A stretch of DNA of 64,000 nucleotides from Streptomyces aureus. GTDB taxonomy: Bacteria > Actinomycetota > Actinomycetes > Streptomycetales > Streptomycetaceae. This document shows positions 48,847 through 57,700 of the stretch, piece after piece. Each line of letters opens with the position of its first letter. The first letter of the stretch is position 1. Under the pieces are notes generated by a model. It had not been told where the DNA came from and made no database searches. It saw only the letters and a program-made list of their open reading frames with translations. Made by a program: the position numbers and the translations under genes. The DNA lies in the NCBI RefSeq assembly GCF_000725495.1, contig NZ_JNZD01000015.1, positions 124,001 through 188,000 of the forward strand. Reading direction: 5' to 3'.

Positions 48847-50055
48847 ATGACTCGACGCGTAGTCGTCGCGGGCGCCTCCATGGGCGGCCTGCGCGCCGCC
48901 GAACAACTGCGCGCGGCGGGCTGGACCGGCGCCGTCACGGTCGTCGGCGACGAGCCGCACATGCCCTACAACCGGCCCCCGCTCTCCAAGGAAGTCCTCT
49001 CGGGCAAGGCCCCGTTCGAGTCCCTCGCCTTCACCCCGAAGGCCGCCGCGGCCGACGTGGAGTGGCGGCTCGGGACCCGGATCACCGCCGCCCGCCTCGA
49101 CGAGCGGGTCGTCGAACTCGCCGACGGCGAACGGCTGTCGTACGACGGACTGGTCGTCGCCACCGGCATGCGCCCCCGGCGGCTGCGCTGCCCCGGACCG
49201 CTCGTCGGACGCCACACCGTCCGCACCCTCGCCGACGCCCAGATCCTGCGCGACGCGCTGATCCGGCCCGGAGCACGGGTGGTCGTCGTCGGCGCCGGAT
49301 TCATCGGCTGCGAGGTCGCCGCCACCGCCGTCGGACTCGGCGCGGGACAGGTCACGGTCGTCGACCCGCTGCCGCTGCCCATGGCCGGACCGCTCGGCGA
49401 CCTGCTCGGCGCCGCGCTGCTCAGACGGCACGAGGAGCGCGGAGTGCGCTTCGCCCTCGGCACGGGAGTCGCCGGGTTCGAGGGCGACCGGCGGGTCACC
49501 GGAGTCGTCCTCGACGACGGCACCGTCCTGCCCGCCGACGTGGTCGTGGAATCGGTCGGCTCGGTCGCCAACACCGAGTGGCTGGACGGCAACGGACTCG
49601 ACCTCTCCGACGGCGTCCTCACCGACGAACACCTTCGCGTCGGCGGACGGCCCGAGGTCGTCGCGGTCGGCGACGTCGCCCGCTTCCCCAACGCCCGCTA
49701 CGACGGGCTGCCCCGCCGGGTCGAGCACTGGTCCATCCCGACCGACACCGCCAAGCACGCCGCCAAGGTCCTCGCCGCCCATCTCGGCGGCACCGAAGCC
49801 CAGTCGGCCCCCTTCGCGCCGCTGCCCACCTTCTGGAGCGACCAGCACGAGTTCCGGCTCCAGTCGTTCGGCTCGCCCCTGCTCGGCAAGGACGACGTAC
49901 GGATCCTGGACGGCGACCCGGACGACGACGTCGTGGTCGGCTACCACACCGGCGGCCGGCTCGTCGGCGTCGTGGCCCTCGGCGGCCAGTCCGCCGCGAT
50001 GCGCGCCGCGCGCTACCGCGCCCAGCTGCTCCAGCAGCCCGCCCTCACCGCGTAA
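48847..50055 (+). CDS. FAD-dependent ferredoxin reductase
   Basis: Encodes 402 residues of the putidaredoxin-reductase type. FAD-binding motif VVAGASMGGLRAAEQLR at the start, NRPPLSKE, the NAD-binding VVVVGAGFIGCEVAATAVGLG (about 140-160), and the second FAD motif VVAVGDVARFPN. Completes a class I three-component P450 system with the ferredoxin and P450 of this locus. ATG 48847 is five bases after the ferredoxin stop. Confidence 0.95.
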   Translation: MTRRVVVAGASMGGLRAAEQLRAAGWTGAVTVVGDEPHMPYNRPPLSKEVLSGKAPFESLAFTPKAAAADVEWRLGTRITAARLDERVVELADGERLSYDGLVVATGMRPRRLRCPGPLVGRHTVRTLADAQILRDALIRPGARVVVVGAGFIGCEVAATAVGLGAGQVTVVDPLPLPMAGPLGDLLGAALLRRHEERGVRFALGTGVAGFEGDRRVTGVVLDDGTVLPADVVVESVGSVANTEWLDGNGLDLSDGVLTDEHLRVGGRPEVVAVGDVARFPNARYDGLPRRVEHWSIPTDTAKHAAKVLAAHLGGTEAQSAPFAPLPTFWSDQHEFRLQSFGSPLLGKDDVRILDGDPDDDVVVGYHTGGRLVGVVALGGQSAAMRAARYRAQLLQQPALTA

Positions 50056-50077
50056 CGAAGCGTAAGGAATCCCCGCT

Positions 50078-50884
50078 ATGTCCCCTGTCCGTGGCTACCT
50101 CCACCCCAAGACGGCGACCGGTTCCTCGTCGCTGATCCCGTCGCCGCCCTGGCGCTACTCCGGCGACCTGCTCACCGTCGAGTACCGCACGGACCCCGCC
50201 CGCGTACGCGAACTCCTCCCCGAACCGCTGGAGCTGGCGGACGAGGACCCGGGCGCCGTCGCGCTGATCTGGGCCGACTGGCAGTCCTGCTCCACCTCCG
50301 CCGAGGAACTGCTCGACCCGGTCCGCGCCCAGTACAAGGAGGCCTTCGCGGTCGTCCGCTGCCAGTTCCGGGGACAGACCTACACCCGCTGCGTCTACAT
50401 CTGGGTCGACAAGGACTTCGCCATCGCCCGCGGACTCCACCAGGGCTACCCGAAGAAGCTCGGCTCGATCCACCAGACCCGCCCGCACCCCTACGGTCCG
50501 GCCCCGCGCATCGAGGCCGGCGCCCGCTTCGGCGCCACCCTCGCCGCCGCCGACCGGCGCCTCGCCGAGACCGTGGTCACCCTGCGCGAGCCGTCCGAGA
50601 CCAACGGCTTCGTCAACGGCCACCCCATGGCCCACCACCGCTGGCTGCCCTCCATCGAGAAGGGCAAGGGTCTCGCGCTCGACGAACTCATCGAGACCGG
50701 CGCCGCCTCCTTCGAGGGCGGACAGCCCTGGGTCGGCGACGCGGACCTGACCCTGTTCGAGGCGCCCACCGAGGAACTGGCCCGACTCGAGATCCGCGAG
50801 CCGATCGCCGCCTACTACCGCCAGGTCGGTGTCGTCTGGGACGGCGGACGCCTCCTGGAGTCCGGCACCTCCGGCGCCGAGTGA
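50078..50884 (+). CDS. acetoacetate decarboxylase-family protein
   Basis: Encodes 268 residues. GYPKKLGSIH (about 127-136) contains the paired lysines that form and tune the Schiff base in acetoacetate decarboxylase, and the N-terminal PPWRYSGDLLTVEYRTDP is typical of the family. Other members catalyse dehydration, aldol-type reactions or decarboxylation of keto acids, so in this operon it may process a ring-cleavage product. TAAGGAA precedes ATG 50078. Confidence 0.85.
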   Translation: MSPVRGYLHPKTATGSSSLIPSPPWRYSGDLLTVEYRTDPARVRELLPEPLELADEDPGAVALIWADWQSCSTSAEELLDPVRAQYKEAFAVVRCQFRGQTYTRCVYIWVDKDFAIARGLHQGYPKKLGSIHQTRPHPYGPAPRIEAGARFGATLAAADRRLAETVVTLREPSETNGFVNGHPMAHHRWLPSIEKGKGLALDELIETGAASFEGGQPWVGDADLTLFEAPTEELARLEIREPIAAYYRQVGVVWDGGRLLESGTSGAE

Positions 50885-50918
50885 CCCCGCTACCCACCAC
50901 AGGACTTGGAGTCCGGAC

Positions 50919-52382
50919 ATGACCGAGCACACCCTCACGGTGGCCGGGGTCGCCGTCGACACCCGGCACTGGATCGGCGGCGAACGCGTCGCCTCCGCCG
51001 AGACGTTCACCGATGTCTCGCCCATCGACGGCAGCGTCCTCGGTGAGATCTCCCGCGGCACCGAGGCCGAGGCCGCCGCCGCGGTGGCCGCCGCCAAGGC
51101 CGCCTTCCCCGCCTGGGCCGCCACCCCGGTCGCCGAACGCGCCCGCCTGCTGCACGCGATCGCGGACGGCGTGGAGAAGCGCATCGAGGACCTGGCGATC
51201 GTCGAGACCACCGACAACGGCGCCCTCCTGCGCTCCCACCGCCGCGGTGTCATGCCGCGCGTCGCCCACAACTTCCGCTTCTTCGCCGACTGGCTCCTGA
51301 CCCTGGAGCACGAGGACTTCGAGACACGCGGCCACACCAACCACGTCAGCTGGGACCCGGCCGGCCCCTCGGTGCTCATCACCCCCTGGAACGCCCCGCT
51401 GATGCTGTCGACCTGGAAGGTCGCCCCGGCCCTCGCCGCCGGCAACACGGTCGTCCTCAAGCCCGCCGAGTGGACGCCGCTCACCGCCTCGCTGCTCGCG
51501 GACATCGCCGCCGAGGCGGGACTGCCCGCCGGCGTCCTCAACGTCGTCCAGGGCTACGGCTCCGAGATCGGCGACGCCCTCACCTCGCACCCCGACGTGC
51601 GCCGCATCAGCTTCACCGGCTCCGTGCCGACGGCCAAGCGCATCACCAGGTCGGCCGCCGACAACCTCACCCCGCTCAGCCTCGAACTCGGCGGCAAGTC
51701 ACCCCTGCTGGTCTTCGCCGACGCCGACCTGGACCTCGCCGTCGACCTCGCCGTCGAGCAGTACGACAACGCGGGCCAGGTCTGCCTCGCCGCCACCCGC
51801 ATCCTCGTGGAGGAGTCGGTCGCCGAGGAGTTCACCCGCCGGTTCGCGGAGAAGGCCGCGGCCATCGTGCAGGGCGACCCGCGCGACGAGGCCACCGACA
51901 TCGGCCCCAACATCCACGAACGCCAGCTCGAGAAGATCGACGGCTTCGTGCGCCGCGCCCTCGACGCGGGCGCCCGCGCGGTCGTCGGCGGTCACCGCGG
52001 AGAGGGGCAGTACTACGCCCCGACCCTGCTCACCGACGTCGCCCAGGACTCCGAGATCGTCCAGGAGGAGGTCTTCGGCCCCGTCCTGACCCTCCAGACC
52101 TTCACCACCGAGGACGAGGCCGTCCACCTCGCCAACGACACCCGCTTCGGGCTCGCCGCCACCCTCGCCACCGGCGACCGCGACCGCGCCGCCCGCGTCA
52201 CCGAACGGCTCGTCGCGGGCACGGTCTGGGTCAACTGCTTCTTCGTACGCGACCTCCAGGCCCCGTTCGGCGGCTCCCGCCACTCCGGTGTCGGCCGCGA
52301 GGGCGGCACCTGGAGCTTCGACTTCTACTGCGACCTGAAGAACACCGTCACCGCCCCGAAGGGATGGAAGGACCATGGGTGA
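50919..52382 (+). CDS. aldehyde dehydrogenase, HpaE-like
   Basis: Encodes 487 residues with the complete active site: Asn158 in TPWNAP, Glu256 in LELGGKSP and Cys289 in GQVCLAATR. Its position directly before an HpaD-like dioxygenase gene, which it overlaps by eight bases, suggests that it oxidises 5-carboxymethyl-2-hydroxymuconate semialdehyde or a related ring-cleavage aldehyde. The sequence alone allows other aldehydes. ATG 50919 has TTGGAG upstream. Confidence 0.9.
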   Translation: MTEHTLTVAGVAVDTRHWIGGERVASAETFTDVSPIDGSVLGEISRGTEAEAAAAVAAAKAAFPAWAATPVAERARLLHAIADGVEKRIEDLAIVETTDNGALLRSHRRGVMPRVAHNFRFFADWLLTLEHEDFETRGHTNHVSWDPAGPSVLITPWNAPLMLSTWKVAPALAAGNTVVLKPAEWTPLTASLLADIAAEAGLPAGVLNVVQGYGSEIGDALTSHPDVRRISFTGSVPTAKRITRSAADNLTPLSLELGGKSPLLVFADADLDLAVDLAVEQYDNAGQVCLAATRILVEESVAEEFTRRFAEKAAAIVQGDPRDEATDIGPNIHERQLEKIDGFVRRALDAGARAVVGGHRGEGQYYAPTLLTDVAQDSEIVQEEVFGPVLTLQTFTTEDEAVHLANDTRFGLAATLATGDRDRAARVTERLVAGTVWVNCFFVRDLQAPFGGSRHSGVGREGGTWSFDFYCDLKNTVTAPKGWKDHG

Positions 52383-53310
52383 GATCGTCGGGGCGGGACT
52401 GCTCGCCCACGTCCCCACCGTCGTGCTCCCGAAGGAGACCCGGCTGGAGCTGAACGAGGGCAAGGAGATCACCCTCGTCACCGGCCTGGAAGAGCTCCGC
52501 CGGGACGTCTTCGAGCGCGACGACTACGACACCGTCGTCGTCCTCGACTCGCACTGGGCGACCACCGTCGAGTTCGTCGCCACCGCCCAGCCGCGCCGGG
52601 CCGGCCTGTTCACCTCCGAGGAACTGCCGCGCGGTATGTGCCGCATGCCCTACGACTACCCGGGCGACCCCGAACTCGCCCACAACATCGCGAAGTTCGC
52701 CGACAAGCACGGCACCTGGATCACCGCGATCGACGACGAGTACCTGCCCGTGTACTACGCCACCATCAACCTCTGGAAGTACCTGGGCGAGGGTCTGCCC
52801 GACAAGCGGTGGGTGACCATCGGCGTGTGCCAGACCGGCGACATGGAGGACCACCTCCGCCTCGGCCGAGCCCTCGCCGACGGCATCGCCGCCACCCCCG
52901 GCCGCCGGGTGCTGATCATCGCCTCCGGCGCCCTCTCGCACACCTTCTGGCCGCTGCGCGAACTGCGCGACCACGAGTCGAGCGACCCCGCGCACATCTT
53001 CACGCCCGAGGCGCGCGCGGCCGACCTCGAACGCATCACCTGGTTCAAGGAGGGCCGCCACGACAAGGTCCTCGACACCATGGACGAGTTCTGGAAGTAC
53101 AAGCCCGAGGCGCGGTTCTTCCACTACCTGATGATGGCCGGCGCCCTCGGCGAGCAGGCCTGCGGCGCCCGCGCCCGCCAGTACGGGGAGTACGAGAACT
53201 CCATCGGCACCGGCCAGGTCCACCTCTGGTTCGACCGTCCGGCCGACGGCTGGACCGGCGCGGGGACCCCCGCGGCGCCCGCACCCCACAACCCGCACCG
53301 TCGCGCCTAG
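52375..53310 (+). CDS. hpaD: HpaD-like class III (LigB-type) extradiol ring-cleavage dioxygenase
   Basis: Encodes 311 residues closely patterned on 3,4-dihydroxyphenylacetate 2,3-dioxygenase of the LigB superfamily: AHVPTVVLP, VVVLDSHWATT (metal ligand His), FTSEELPRGMCRMPYDYPGDPELAHNIA, IIASGALSHTFWP and SIGTGQVHLWFDRP. It opens catechols carrying a carboxymethyl or similar side chain, using Fe(II) or Mn(II). It overlaps the aldehyde dehydrogenase gene by eight bases and precedes the FAH-type hydrolase by 12, a typical hpa order. Confidence 0.9.
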   Translation: MGEIVGAGLLAHVPTVVLPKETRLELNEGKEITLVTGLEELRRDVFERDDYDTVVVLDSHWATTVEFVATAQPRRAGLFTSEELPRGMCRMPYDYPGDPELAHNIAKFADKHGTWITAIDDEYLPVYYATINLWKYLGEGLPDKRWVTIGVCQTGDMEDHLRLGRALADGIAATPGRRVLIIASGALSHTFWPLRELRDHESSDPAHIFTPEARAADLERITWFKEGRHDKVLDTMDEFWKYKPEARFFHYLMMAGALGEQACGARARQYGEYENSIGTGQVHLWFDRPADGWTGAGTPAAPAPHNPHRRA

Positions 53311-53322
53311 AAAGGCACCCCC

Positions 53323-54168
53323 ATGCCCGAGTACCGCCGCATCCTCCTCGACGGCGCCGCCGTCCAGGTCACCGTCGACGGGGACGAACTCGTCGCCGGT
53401 GACGGCCGCCGCGTCAAGACGGAGGAGGCCCACCACCTGCCCCCGGTCGTCCCCTCCAAGGTGATCGCCGTCCACCTCAACCACCAGAGCCGCGTCGACG
53501 AGTTCGGGATCGAACTCCCGCCCACGCCCACGTACTTCCACAAGCCGACCTCGGCCCTCAACTCCCACAAGGGCGCGATCGTCCGCCCCGAGGGCTGCAA
53601 GTGGCTCAACTACGAGGGCGAGGTCGCCATCGTCATCGGGAAGACCGCGCGGAACATCTCCCCGGCCGAGGCGGGCGAGTACATCGCCGGCTACACCGTC
53701 GCCAACGACTACGGCCTGCACGACTTCCGGGACACCGACGCCGGCTCCATGCTCCGCGTCAAGGGCTCCGACACCCTCTGCCCGCTCGGACCCGGCCTGG
53801 TCACCGACTGGGACTTCCGCGGCAAGAGCCTGCGCACCTACGTCAACGGCGAGGTGGTCCAGGACGGTTCGACCGACGAGATGCAGTGGGACATGCACTA
53901 CCTCGTCGCCGACATCGCCCGCACCATCACCCTGTACCCCGGCGACGTGCTGCTGTCCGGCACCCCGGCCAACTCGCGCCCCGTACAGCCCGGCGACGTC
54001 GTCGAGGTCGAGGTCGAGGGCCTCGGGCGGCTCACCAACCACATCGTGACCGGCCCGACCGCGATCCGCACCGACGTCGGCGCCCAGCCCACCGAGTCCG
54101 AGGAGGTCCTGTCCACCGCGCTCGGCGGGGACTGGGAGTTCCGCGGCATCCGTCCGCCCCGGCGCTGA
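53323..54168 (+). CDS. fumarylacetoacetate hydrolase-family protein (HpaG/HpcE-like)
   Basis: Encodes 281 residues. The FAH core shows VIAVHLNHQSRVDEF, YFHKPTSALNSHKG, NYEGEVAIVIGKTARNISPAEAGEYIAGYTVANDYGLHDFRDTD with the metal-binding Glu/Asp set, and GDVLLSGTPANSRPVQPGDVVEVEVEGLG. Members hydrolyse, decarboxylate or isomerise ring-cleavage dienoates; here it probably acts after HpaD and HpaE-like enzymes as the isomerase/decarboxylase. GAAAGG lies upstream of ATG 53323. Last gene of the operon. Confidence 0.9.
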   Translation: MPEYRRILLDGAAVQVTVDGDELVAGDGRRVKTEEAHHLPPVVPSKVIAVHLNHQSRVDEFGIELPPTPTYFHKPTSALNSHKGAIVRPEGCKWLNYEGEVAIVIGKTARNISPAEAGEYIAGYTVANDYGLHDFRDTDAGSMLRVKGSDTLCPLGPGLVTDWDFRGKSLRTYVNGEVVQDGSTDEMQWDMHYLVADIARTITLYPGDVLLSGTPANSRPVQPGDVVEVEVEGLGRLTNHIVTGPTAIRTDVGAQPTESEEVLSTALGGDWEFRGIRPPRR

Positions 54169-54323
54169 TGCCCACCGCACGAGGGCGCCGCGCCGGGCAG
54201 GACGGCACGAGCCGCCCGGCGCGGCGCTCCACGACCCGGCGCGCCGAGCCCCGCCCCGGCACACCCGCGGCGGCGATACCGGGCTCGGCCGGGCCCCGTG
54301 ACCAGCCGGGTAGGGTCGGGGCC

Positions 54324-54950
54324 ATGACCGAACCCGCCGAGACTGCTGAGGGCCGCAAGCCGCGCCGGCGCATGAACTACGGGGAGGGCCGCGAGGCCCT
54401 GCTCAACGCGGCCGTGCGCGTCGTGGCCCGGGGCGGGCTGCGCCGGCTCACCTACCGGGCCGTCGCGGAGGAGGCGGGCACCACCCACGGTCTGGTGGTG
54501 CACCACTTCGGCTCCCGGGACGCGCTGATCGAGGAGGCGGTCGCCCACGCGATCCGCACCTCCCTGAACACCAGCGCGCTCGAACCCGGCACGGGCAAGG
54601 TCGAGGACTTCTCGGTGGGCGTCTCCGAGATGGTCACGGCGGACCCGGACATCCAGTCCTTCCAGTACGAACTGCTGCTGGAGGCCCGCCGCCGCCCCGA
54701 ACTGCTGCCGCATCTGCGCGCGCTGTACGACGAGTACTTCGACGCGACCGGACGGGAGCTGTCGCGCATGCTGCCCGACGGCGCGGGGCAGCCGCTCACC
54801 CGGCTCGTCTTCGCCGCCCTCGACGGCCTGGTGCTGCACCAGCTCGTCTTCGGCGGCCCCGAGATCACCGACGGCGCCGTGGAGGAGCTGCGCTCGCTGC
54901 TGCGGCTGCTGCAGGAGCGGCAGGGCACCGGGGCCGAGGGCGGGGAGTGA
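54324..54950 (+). CDS. TetR-family transcriptional regulator
   Basis: Encodes 208 residues. The DNA-binding domain reads REALLNAAVRVVARGGLRRLTYRAVAEEAGTTHGLVVHHFGSRDALIEEAV, a clear TetR helix-turn-helix. The ligand domain has no distinctive signature. It lies between the dioxygenase operon and the permease gene. No copy of the shared 16-bp operator is seen in its own upstream region, which argues that the MarR protein at 60159 rather than this one binds those sites, but this is not proof. Confidence 0.92.
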   Translation: MTEPAETAEGRKPRRRMNYGEGREALLNAAVRVVARGGLRRLTYRAVAEEAGTTHGLVVHHFGSRDALIEEAVAHAIRTSLNTSALEPGTGKVEDFSVGVSEMVTADPDIQSFQYELLLEARRRPELLPHLRALYDEYFDATGRELSRMLPDGAGQPLTRLVFAALDGLVLHQLVFGGPEITDGAVEELRSLLRLLQERQGTGAEGGE

Positions 54951-55229
54951 CTTTCCGGGGGCGGCGCCGGGAGCGGTGTCAGGGGCGGGACTGATCTTCT
55001 GAGCGGCGCTGTGGGGCCGTGACGGCCCGGTCAGCGCGGCGCCGAGGGCCGTGACCGGCCCTCTGAGCGATGCGTATCAAGGCCTCGGACGGCACTCGTC
55101 CGGGGCTTTGCGCATTCGGTGCCGGGAAACCGGGCTCAGCCCCTTGTCAAACGGATAGTTGCAGCCCAGTATGAGGCAACTCGTTTGGCCTGAAACGAAT
55201 CCCTCTTTCCTCACTGGCAGGTGATCCGA
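54951..55229. other. intergenic region upstream of the permease gene
   Basis: Contains operator site 3 and a possible promoter TTGTCA (55144-55149), 17 bases, CAGTAT (55167-55172). No gene is seen in the first 150 bases. Confidence 0.45.
55182..55197. promoter_or_regulatory. shared operator, site 3 (permease)
   Basis: CGTTTGGCCTGAAACG, five of six arm positions paired, four-base centre, about 35 bases before the permease start and 10 bases downstream of a possible -10 box. Confidence 0.75.
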
Positions 55230-56690
55230 GTGGACAGTCAGACAGCGGTCGTGAACCAGACCGCGCCCGACGCCCCCACGGCAGGCAAGCTCAAGCCCAA
55301 TTCCCTCGGCGTTCTGGGCATCCTCTTCTTCGTCCTCTCCGCCCAGGCGCCGCTCACCGGCGTCGCGGGCGCCGTACCGATCGCCGTCGGCGTCGGCAAC
55401 GGCGCGGGCGCGCCCGCCGCCTACGTGGTGGCGGGTCTGATCACGCTGCTCTTCTCCGTCGGCTTCGTCGCGATGGGCCGCCACGTCGTGGACGCCGGCG
55501 CCTTCTACACGTACATCGGCAAGGGCCTCGGCCGGACGGTCGGCACCGGCAGCGCCGGGGTCGCCCTCTTCGCCTACTGCGCGATCCAGGCCGCCATGTA
55601 CGGCCTGTACGGGGCCACCGTCAACGGTCTGCTCGCGCACTACACCGGCCTCGACGTGCCCTGGTGGGCGTGCGCCCTGGTCACGATGGTGATCGTCCAG
55701 GTGCTCGGCAGCGCGGGCATCGAGATGGGCGCGAAGGTGCTGGCGGTCTTCGTCCTGGCGGAGTTCAGCATCCTCAGCGTCTTCGCGCTGGTCACCTTCT
55801 TCAAGGGCGGCGGCCCCGAGGGTCTCGCCTTCACGCAGTCCTTCTCGCCCAGCGCGGCGTTCGACGGCGCGCCGGGCGTGGCGCTGATGTTCGCCGTGGC
55901 GTCGATGATCGGCTTCGAGGCCACCGCGATCTACGGCGAGGAGGCGCGCGAACCCCGCAAGACGGTCCCGCGGGCCACCTACGCGGCCGTCGCCTTCGTC
56001 ACCGGCTTCTTCGGCTTCGCCTCCTGGATGCTGGTCTCCGCCTACGGCCCCTCGAAGGTGTCCGGGGCGGCGGGCAAGGCCCTGGAGAGCGGCGACTCGA
56101 CGAGCTTCGTCTTCGCGCCCATCGCCGACCTGCTCGGTACCTGGGTCAACGACGTCCTGCCCGTCCTGCTGGCCACCTCGCTCTTCGCCGGCATCCTCGC
56201 CTTCCACAACTCCGCGAACCGCTACCTGTTCTCGCTCAGCCGCGACGGACTGCTGCCCAAGCCGCTGTCGTCGATCAACAGCCGTCACTCGCCCAGCGTG
56301 GCCGGCCGCGTCCAGACGGCCGTCGCGGTCCTGCTGGTCGTCCCGTTCGCGCTGGCCGGCAAGGACCCCGTGCTCACGCTGTTCTCGTGGGGGAGCGGTG
56401 TGGCCGTCCTCGGCATCATGGCGCTGTACCTGCTGACCTCGGTCTCCGTGGTGGCCTTCTTCCGCCGCGAGCGCCTGGACACCCGCCCGTGGAACACCCT
56501 GATCGCCCCGTCCCTGGGCGCCCTCGGTGTGGCCTGCGCGATCTGGCTGATCGTCCAGAACTTCACCACGCTCATCGGGGGCGAGAGCAGCACCGCGCTG
56601 GTGCTCGAACTGATCGTCCCGGCCGTGCTCGTCCTGGGCGTCGTGGCGGCACGGCTCACGCGCGACAGGACCGGAGTGGCCGGCGGTTGA
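55230..56690 (+). CDS. APC-family amino acid/amine permease
   Basis: Encodes 486 residues with about 12 transmembrane helices. The first helix (LGILFFVLSAQAPLTGVAGAVPIAVG) and the segment FGFEATAIYGEEAREPRKTVPRATY-like (IGFEATAIYGEEAREPRK) are diagnostic of the APC superfamily, close to ethanolamine/putrescine importers. It is the probable uptake system for the amine substrate of the locus. GTG 55230 has AGGTGA five bases upstream; GTG 55221 is an in-frame alternative. The promoter carries operator site 3. Confidence 0.9.
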   Translation: MDSQTAVVNQTAPDAPTAGKLKPNSLGVLGILFFVLSAQAPLTGVAGAVPIAVGVGNGAGAPAAYVVAGLITLLFSVGFVAMGRHVVDAGAFYTYIGKGLGRTVGTGSAGVALFAYCAIQAAMYGLYGATVNGLLAHYTGLDVPWWACALVTMVIVQVLGSAGIEMGAKVLAVFVLAEFSILSVFALVTFFKGGGPEGLAFTQSFSPSAAFDGAPGVALMFAVASMIGFEATAIYGEEAREPRKTVPRATYAAVAFVTGFFGFASWMLVSAYGPSKVSGAAGKALESGDSTSFVFAPIADLLGTWVNDVLPVLLATSLFAGILAFHNSANRYLFSLSRDGLLPKPLSSINSRHSPSVAGRVQTAVAVLLVVPFALAGKDPVLTLFSWGSGVAVLGIMALYLLTSVSVVAFFRRERLDTRPWNTLIAPSLGALGVACAIWLIVQNFTTLIGGESSTALVLELIVPAVLVLGVVAARLTRDRTGVAGG

Positions 56691-56764
56691 TCCACGCCGG
56701 GCCGGTGATCCGGCCCGGTCGTCCGGCTCGGACCGTCCATCCATGCTCTGCCGCCTGGTGAACC

Positions 56765-56804
56765 GGCCGGCCAACCGCCCTCTCGTCGGGTCGGTTGGCC
56801 GGCC
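56765..56804. terminator. bidirectional 13-bp hairpin
   Basis: GGCCGGCCAACCG (56765-56777) pairs perfectly with CGGTTGGCCGGCC (56792-56804). It lies between the permease gene and the convergent amidotransferase gene. Confidence 0.8.
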
Positions 56805-56810
56805 CGCGGG

Positions 56811-57521
56811 TCATCCGGCCCGGCGCGCCACCCGGTCGAGGAAACCGTCCACCAGTCGGTGGGCGTTCGTCCGGGCCGTGGGCTCCATGGCCCGGCTCCG
56901 CTCCAGCAGCTGGACGGGGTCCACACCGTGCCGCACGCACTGCTCCGCCCCGCCCGCCTCGATCCAGCCCCGCACCATCGCCGTGGTGATCTCCGGATGG
57001 AACTGCACCCCCAGACCGTGCGCGGTCTCGAAGGCCTGGACGCACACCTCGTTGCGGGCCACCTCCTTGGCCCCCGGCGGCAGGACGCAGCGGTCGAAGT
57101 GCCACTGGAACCAGGGGCCGGGTCCCACCACGGAGGGATCGTCCGTGGAGACCTCCACCCAGCCGATCTCCGGGAGCGGCGACGCCTCCACCCGCCCGCC
57201 GAGCGCGGTGGTCAGCGCCTGGGCGCCGAAGCAGACCCCGAGGACGGGGACGCCGAGCCGGTCCGCCTCGCGCAGCAGGGCCAGCTCGCCGTCGATCCAG
57301 GAGCCGACGGCCGTCCTGTCGTACACCGACCAGGGGGCGCCGAGCGAGACGATCAGGTCCCAGTCGGCGGCGCCGGGGAAGTCGTAGTCGACGTCCGGCG
57401 CGTGATGACGCTGCTCGGGTACGACGGTCACGACGCTGAGGTCGTAGCCGCGCTCCTCCAGCCGGGCCCCGACCAGACCCGGCTCCGTCACGTGGTCGTG
57501 CTGGACGACGAGTGCGCGCAC
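56811..57521 (-). CDS. class I glutamine amidotransferase-like protein
   Basis: Encodes 236 residues. Nucleophile Cys97 in GVCFGAQ and the pair His175/Glu177 in QFHPE form a complete triad. Such stand-alone domains are often called GMP synthase-like; in amine-catabolic clusters (for example AtdA2 of aniline dioxygenase) related proteins hydrolyse or transfer the gamma-glutamyl group. It is divergent from the aldehyde dehydrogenase operon and shares the region carrying operator site 4. Confidence 0.88.
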   Translation of the reverse strand: MRALVVQHDHVTEPGLVGARLEERGYDLSVVTVVPEQRHHAPDVDYDFPGAADWDLIVSLGAPWSVYDRTAVGSWIDGELALLREADRLGVPVLGVCFGAQALTTALGGRVEASPLPEIGWVEVSTDDPSVVGPGPWFQWHFDRCVLPPGAKEVARNEVCVQAFETAHGLGVQFHPEITTAMVRGWIEAGGAEQCVRHGVDPVQLLERSRAMEPTARTNAHRLVDGFLDRVARRAG

Positions 57522-57665
57522 GTGGCGCCCCTTTCCCCGCGGGATCCGCGGATGTCCCGGCGCCGGCGGGTGTCTCCCCTTGCGGTCGGAGATCTCCCCG
57601 CGAGGCCCGCGGACCTGCCGATTCGATGCCGGGAGCCCTTGCCCCGGCTGCGTCGCCCACTCTAT

Positions 57666-57681
57666 CGTTTGGGTTCAAATA
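57666..57681. promoter_or_regulatory. shared operator, site 4 (aldehyde dehydrogenase/hydrolase operon)
   Basis: CGTTTGGGTTCAAATA contains TTTG-N4-CAAA. It overlaps the last three bases of a -10-like TATCGT (57663-57668) that lies 18 bases after TTGCCC (57639-57644), the same geometry as at sites 1 and 5. Confidence 0.75.
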
Positions 57682-57700
57682 ATATTCTGGAGGTCCCCGC

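Noticed and set aside
54169..54323. A sixth copy of the CGTTTG-N4-CAAACG operator upstream of the TetR gene
   Set aside because: I looked for it as a sign of TetR autoregulation and found no match in this spacer.
55077..56774. 565-codon leftward frame opposite the permease gene
   Set aside because: Its product is a hydrophilic, low-complexity Asp/Arg/Gly sequence, while the forward frame is a full 12-helix APC permease.
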